Both the position numbers and the translations under genes were made by a program. A stretch of DNA of 17,593 bases, taken from JAPLKX01 sp035530195 (lineage in GTDB: Bacteria; Hydrogenedentota; Hydrogenedentia; Hydrogenedentales; SLHB01). The stretch lies in assembly GCA_035530195.1 (NCBI GenBank), contig DATKVG010000083.1, positions 1 to 17,593 of the forward strand, given 5' to 3'. The notes below the pieces were generated by a model that saw only the letters and a list, made by a program, of their open reading frames with translations, did not search any database and was not told where the DNA came from. Within the stretch, counting starts at the first letter, position 1, and every line of letters begins with the position of its first letter. This document shows positions 15,177 to 17,593 of this stretch, piece after piece.

Positions 15177-15292
15177 GCTCGGCACTTCAAAACAGGATCC
15201 GCCGCAGTTGTTGCAATGAACGCCCATCTCTACTTGACGGACTATTCCCGTTGACAAACCAAGATTGGTTTACATTACAAATTGTCCTTTAA
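15173..15292 (+). pseudogene. Truncated 5' fragment of the XRE regulator gene
   Basis: The first eleven codons, MSSALQNRIRR, match the intact regulator at 15763 (MSTALQNRIRR). At GGATCCGCCG (15195) the sequence switches to the upstream region of the membrane protein gene. The frame then runs through 28 unrelated residues to a TAA at 15290. The helix-turn-helix is lost entirely. This is the breakpoint product of the tandem duplication and is unlikely to encode a functional protein, although its start overlaps copy 1 and could be translated. Confidence 0.8.
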
Positions 15293-15783
15293 AGAAACGG
15301 AGAACTCCCAATGCACCCCCAACTGAGACATGCCCGGTTCAACCTGATAGTTTTTCTGATTGTGCTTGTGCCCACTGTCTGTACCTATCTGGTGTTGCTG
15401 CTCTTGCACGGCCCGCGTATTGCTTTTTCATCTGTTGGCTTTCTCGGTCTGCTGTTCATCTGGGTTTTCGGAAGCCGTTTCTACCGGCGGAAGCCGGGCG
15501 AGCCCGGCGTGGTGATGGATGAGCGCGACCAGTTGATACGTGATCGGGCCAACCTGCTGGGGTGGCGGGTGGTCTGGGGGTACTGGTGCCTGATCTGTTT
15601 TGTTCCGTATTTCTGTGTAGCCTTTGCGTGGGGCATCGAGGCGATAAAAGACAAAGGCATCCCGGCGGGGTTTTATCCGCTCTTCTACGGCGGCGCGTTC
15701 ATTGTTTACTACGTAACATGGTCGTTGGCGATCGTCTTCTCCTACCGCGAGGCGTCCCAGGCATGAGTACGGCACTCCAAAAC
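15195..15783 (+). repeat. Tandem duplication, unit 2
   Basis: Right copy of the repeated block, from GGATCCGCCG at 15195 to the same 10-mer inside the intact XRE gene at 15784. It shares the upstream segment (TTGACGGACTATTCCCG, TTGACA, ATTACAAATTGTCCTTT) with unit 1 but lacks the segment holding the strong -10 and the operator-like palindrome. Its membrane gene probably depends on read-through from unit 1. Confidence 0.88.
15311..15766 (+). CDS. Predicted four-helix membrane protein, copy 2
   Basis: A 151-residue paralogue of the protein encoded at 14724, same topology: helices at about 11-33, 38-54, 85-107 and 118-144, charged loop RFYRRKPGEPG and DERDQLIRDRAN. Differences concentrate in the membrane segments and the third extramembrane loop (AIKDKGIPAGFYP), so the copies may have separated in function or be drifting. 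ACGGAGAA lies upstream of the ATG, slightly weaker than the copy 1 site. The stop forms an ATGA overlap with the XRE start at 15763, indicating translational coupling with the regulator. It has no obvious own promoter. Such pairs of short XRE protein and small membrane protein recur in bacteria; the molecular role is unknown. Confidence 0.8.
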   Translation: MHPQLRHARFNLIVFLIVLVPTVCTYLVLLLLHGPRIAFSSVGFLGLLFIWVFGSRFYRRKPGEPGVVMDERDQLIRDRANLLGWRVVWGYWCLICFVPYFCVAFAWGIEAIKDKGIPAGFYPLFYGGAFIVYYVTWSLAIVFSYREASQA

Positions 15784-15972
15784 AGGATCCGCCGGTTGCG
15801 GTTCGACCATAACGAGATGACACAGCAGGAATTGGCGGACAAGGCAGGCGTGACACGGCAAACCATCATCGCACTCGAGGCCAATCGGTACGTGCCCTCT
15901 TTAGTACTGGCGTTCCGAATCGCCCGGACATTTGGCGTCGGCGTGGGTGACGTCTTCCAGTTGGAGGAGTAA
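15763..15972 (+). CDS. Small XRE-family HTH transcriptional regulator
   Basis: A 69-residue DNA-binding protein made almost entirely of an XRE/Cro helix-turn-helix: TQQELADKAGVTRQTIIALE (20-39) covers the scaffold and recognition helices, followed by the conserved NRYVPSLVLAFRIARTFGV and the closing GDVFQLEE. It matches the compact YozG-like group, which typically lies next to small membrane proteins. The ATG overlaps the stop of copy 2 (ATGA), so it is probably made with that protein. The palindrome over the first promoter is a plausible binding site, making this an autorepressor. A terminator follows at 15991-16036. Confidence 0.9.
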   Translation: MSTALQNRIRRLRFDHNEMTQQELADKAGVTRQTIIALEANRYVPSLVLAFRIARTFGVGVGDVFQLEE

Positions 15973-15990
15973 GCGGCCCGCCGCAAGGTA

Positions 15991-16036
15991 GATACCCCGC
16001 CGGAAGGCGGGCCGTTTGAAGGGTATCCGCCTTTTT
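15991..16036 (+). terminator. Terminator after the XRE gene
   Basis: An inner hairpin CCCGCC-GGAA-GGCGGG (15996-16011) sits inside an outer stem GATACCC (15991-15997) with GGGTATC (16021-16027); the two share bases at 15996-15997. CCGCC and a T5 run (16032-16036) follow. A competing 9-bp pairing, CGGCCCGCC (15974-15982) with 16006-16014, is also possible. The distal half overlaps the porin promoter. Confidence 0.65.
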
Positions 16037-16044
16037 GCTAGGAT
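16016..16044 (+). promoter_or_regulatory. Promoter of the porin gene
   Basis: TTGAAG (16016-16021; 4 of 6) and TAGGAT (16039-16044) are 17 bp apart, and TGC directly before the -10 supplies the extended TGn element. Initiation near 16051 gives a leader of about 145 nt. The -35 lies within the terminator stem of the preceding XRE gene. Confidence 0.55.
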
Positions 16045-16103
16045 TTTGGTGTAGTCAGCTACAAGGTCGTCTTTGTGCAGTGGGGGAATGCTGTAGCGAA
16101 CGT

Positions 16104-16160
16104 GCCGCAACCCTTTGCGGCGACGCGTCGAGAGCCATATACGCGGCAACGATATGGCTT
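16104..16160 (+). promoter_or_regulatory. Two hairpins in the porin mRNA leader
   Basis: GCCGCAA-CCCT-TTGCGGC (16104-16121) and AGCCATAT (16133-16140) with ATATGGCT (16152-16159) would fold in the leader RNA, about 35 nt before the start codon. AAGGAG at 16183-16188 stays outside both stems. They may stabilise the message or bind a regulator; no known riboswitch is recognised. Confidence 0.4.
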
Positions 16161-16195
16161 GTGCCAGGACGAATACGTCAACAAGGAGCGGGGGC

Positions 16196-17593
16196 ATGAA
16201 AACTTTGCTGATTACGGCGGGATGTATTGCAGTTCTGGCCAACGCATTGCCGGCCGGTGCGGAGTTACAGAATGTGGCGGTAGGCGGGTCCATTCGGATT
16301 CGCGGAAACTGGTACAGCAGCGAGGCGACCGGCGACAGCCTCACGGGCCGCAACCCGTTTTTCCAGGTACGGGGCACGCCAAGCTGGCGCGGGTACGTCG
16401 ATCCCGTGACCGGCCTCTGGGGCAATCCGCTGGCGGGCGCGCGGTGGGCGGCGCAACCGGGCCGGTTGCCGGTTTGGGGGTGGCCCGACTGGGATTCGCG
16501 CGGCTCGAGCGCGGGCTACGTCGATCAGCGCATCACGCTCAACGTGCGCGCCGATTTCACCGAACGCGTAAGCGCCTGCATCGAGCTCGACAGCTACGCC
16601 ATCTGGGGCGAAGACTTCCGGTCGGACTATGTGACGGGCGTGGATCGCCGCGCCGTCTCGATCGACGACCTCGAGGTGTTCCAGTCGTACATCGAAGCCA
16701 ATGACATGTTTGGCGTGCCGTTGCGGCTCCGCGTGGGCCGGCAGGAACTCCTCTTCGGCAGCCAGTGGCTGGTCGGCTCCAAAGTGAACGGCGCCTATTA
16801 TCCTGCAACATCGTTTGACGCGGTCAGGGCCACCTATGCCACCGACCTGTTCAGCGTAGACGCATGGTGGGCCAAACTGGCCGACACCAGCCCGGTCGAA
16901 GAAGACGGCGATACCGATTTCTATGGCGTCTACGCCAGTTACCTCGGAATTGAGAACGTTACCTTCGACGCCTACTACCTCCTGCTGCGCGATGCCCAGG
17001 CGCTCGCCGCCACAAACGGCACCTTCATCGCGGAGTGGTTAGAAGACGTGTTCGCCGTCGACAATTTCGACCCCACGTACCTGCACACGGTTGGCATGCG
17101 CGGCGCGGGCACGTTGGGCGCCATTGATTTCGAAGCCGAAGTCGCCTACCAGTTTGGCGAAGCCGGCGCCGCGGGCATTACGTTCGCGGGTGCGGGGCTG
17201 CTTTCGCCTTACGGGCCGGACGACGCCGAGTTCGACAACTGGGGCGCCAACCTCGAGGTCGGCTACACGTTCGACGCTCCGATGAGCCCCCGCATCTATA
17301 TCGGCGGCGCGTACCTGGGCGGCGAGGACACCCGCGACATCGGATTCGTCGACTGGCTGGGCGCAGTGGCCTGCCCATTCTGGAGCGCCAGTTCGAGCGT
17401 GAGCTTCAACCGGCTGTTTTCGAACTGGGTGTACAGCGAATTCCTGGCCAACAGCGACCTCTCCAACGCCTGGGTAGGCCGCGCTGGCATCAGCGTCAAC
17501 CCGACGGAAAACACTAACCTGCTGTTGGCAGTTTCCTATTTCGAGACGCTCGAGCCGTACAAATCCACGTGGCCCGCCTATTTCCTTCTCGGC
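16196..17593 (+). CDS. Outer-membrane porin, alginate-export type, 3'-partial
   Basis: The frame is open from the ATG at 16196 to the window end (466 residues seen, no stop). AAGGAG lies 7 nt upstream. A signal peptide, MKTLLITAGCIAVLANALPA, with cleavage likely after AGA (about 22), leads into alternating strands of a beta-barrel. The block VGRQELLFGSQWLVG (180-194) followed by SFDAVRATY (206-214) is the hallmark of the alginate-export porin family, whose members form wide outer-membrane channels for polysaccharides or other polar compounds. An opening sequence of the GSIRIRGNWY type also fits. Frequent aromatic and Gly residues and few Cys suit an outer-membrane barrel. It is probably monocistronic, with its own promoter and a structured leader. 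Substrate unknown; the glycosidase fragment 16 kb away is not evidence for one. Confidence 0.85.
   Translation, partial: MKTLLITAGCIAVLANALPAGAELQNVAVGGSIRIRGNWYSSEATGDSLTGRNPFFQVRGTPSWRGYVDPVTGLWGNPLAGARWAAQPGRLPVWGWPDWDSRGSSAGYVDQRITLNVRADFTERVSACIELDSYAIWGEDFRSDYVTGVDRRAVSIDDLEVFQSYIEANDMFGVPLRLRVGRQELLFGSQWLVGSKVNGAYYPATSFDAVRATYATDLFSVDAWWAKLADTSPVEEDGDTDFYGVYASYLGIENVTFDAYYLLLRDAQALAATNGTFIAEWLEDVFAVDNFDPTYLHTVGMRGAGTLGAIDFEAEVAYQFGEAGAAGITFAGAGLLSPYGPDDAEFDNWGANLEVGYTFDAPMSPRIYIGGAYLGGEDTRDIGFVDWLGAVACPFWSASSSVSFNRLFSNWVYSEFLANSDLSNAWVGRAGISVNPTENTNLLLAVSYFETLEPYKSTWPAYFLLG

Larger units (their letters stand above)
14573..15194 (+). repeat. Tandem duplication, unit 1
   Basis: Left copy of a directly repeated block: promoter region, membrane protein gene, and the first codons of an XRE gene. 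It begins at GGATCCGCCG (14573) and runs to the next GGATCCGCCG (15195). About 622 bp against about 589 bp in unit 2. The largest length difference is roughly 36 bp of promoter DNA (around 14668-14707) absent from unit 2. Confidence 0.88.

Overview
The window is GC-rich chromosomal DNA from a bacterium. The downstream gene is an outer-membrane beta-barrel of the alginate-export type, so the cell is a diderm. Two Tat-exported Gfo/Idh/MocA oxidoreductases, a secreted PQQ-type beta-propeller opening with DWPQWRG, and a HEAT-repeat/discoidin protein are typical of Planctomycetota-like and Hydrogenedentota-like lineages. That placement is inference from gene content; no rRNA or other phylogenetic marker is present. 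Menaquinone genes imply a menaquinone-based respiratory chain.

Layout. (1) 1-393: end of a GH114-like glycosidase that stops about halfway through its domain. (2) 967-2196, minus: exported beta-propeller protein, flanked by long non-coding stretches with inverted repeats. (3) 3320-3396, minus: tRNA-Lys(TTT) with encoded CCA. (4) 3749-7066, minus: a tight menA-menC-menE operon in which each start overlaps the previous stop, closed by a large stem-loop. (5) 7089-7263: six hairpins arranged as a mirror-image REP doublet. (6) 7396-12781, minus: oxidoreductase, HEAT/discoidin protein, oxidoreductase, separated by 176-203 bp gaps that hold hairpins and a promoter. (7) 12982-14560, plus: an ATP-grasp ligase followed by a small coiled-coil/zinc-ribbon protein. 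(8) 14573-15972, plus: a tandem duplication of a four-helix membrane protein gene, ending in an XRE-type regulator. (9) 16196-end, plus: outer-membrane porin, running off the window.

How the genes work together. The menaquinone genes cover three non-consecutive steps (MenC, MenE, MenA); the remaining enzymes must lie elsewhere. The exported oxidoreductases, HEAT/discoidin protein, beta-propeller and porin fit a periplasmic, probably carbohydrate-related lifestyle, though no substrate can be read from the sequence. The most informative region is the membrane-protein/XRE locus. Its duplication junction is visible at a 10-bp microhomology. A fragment of the regulator gene is left after the first copy. 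A near-perfect 22-bp palindrome sits on the -10 box of the first copy and is missing from the second, which suggests an autoregulated operon copied without its operator.
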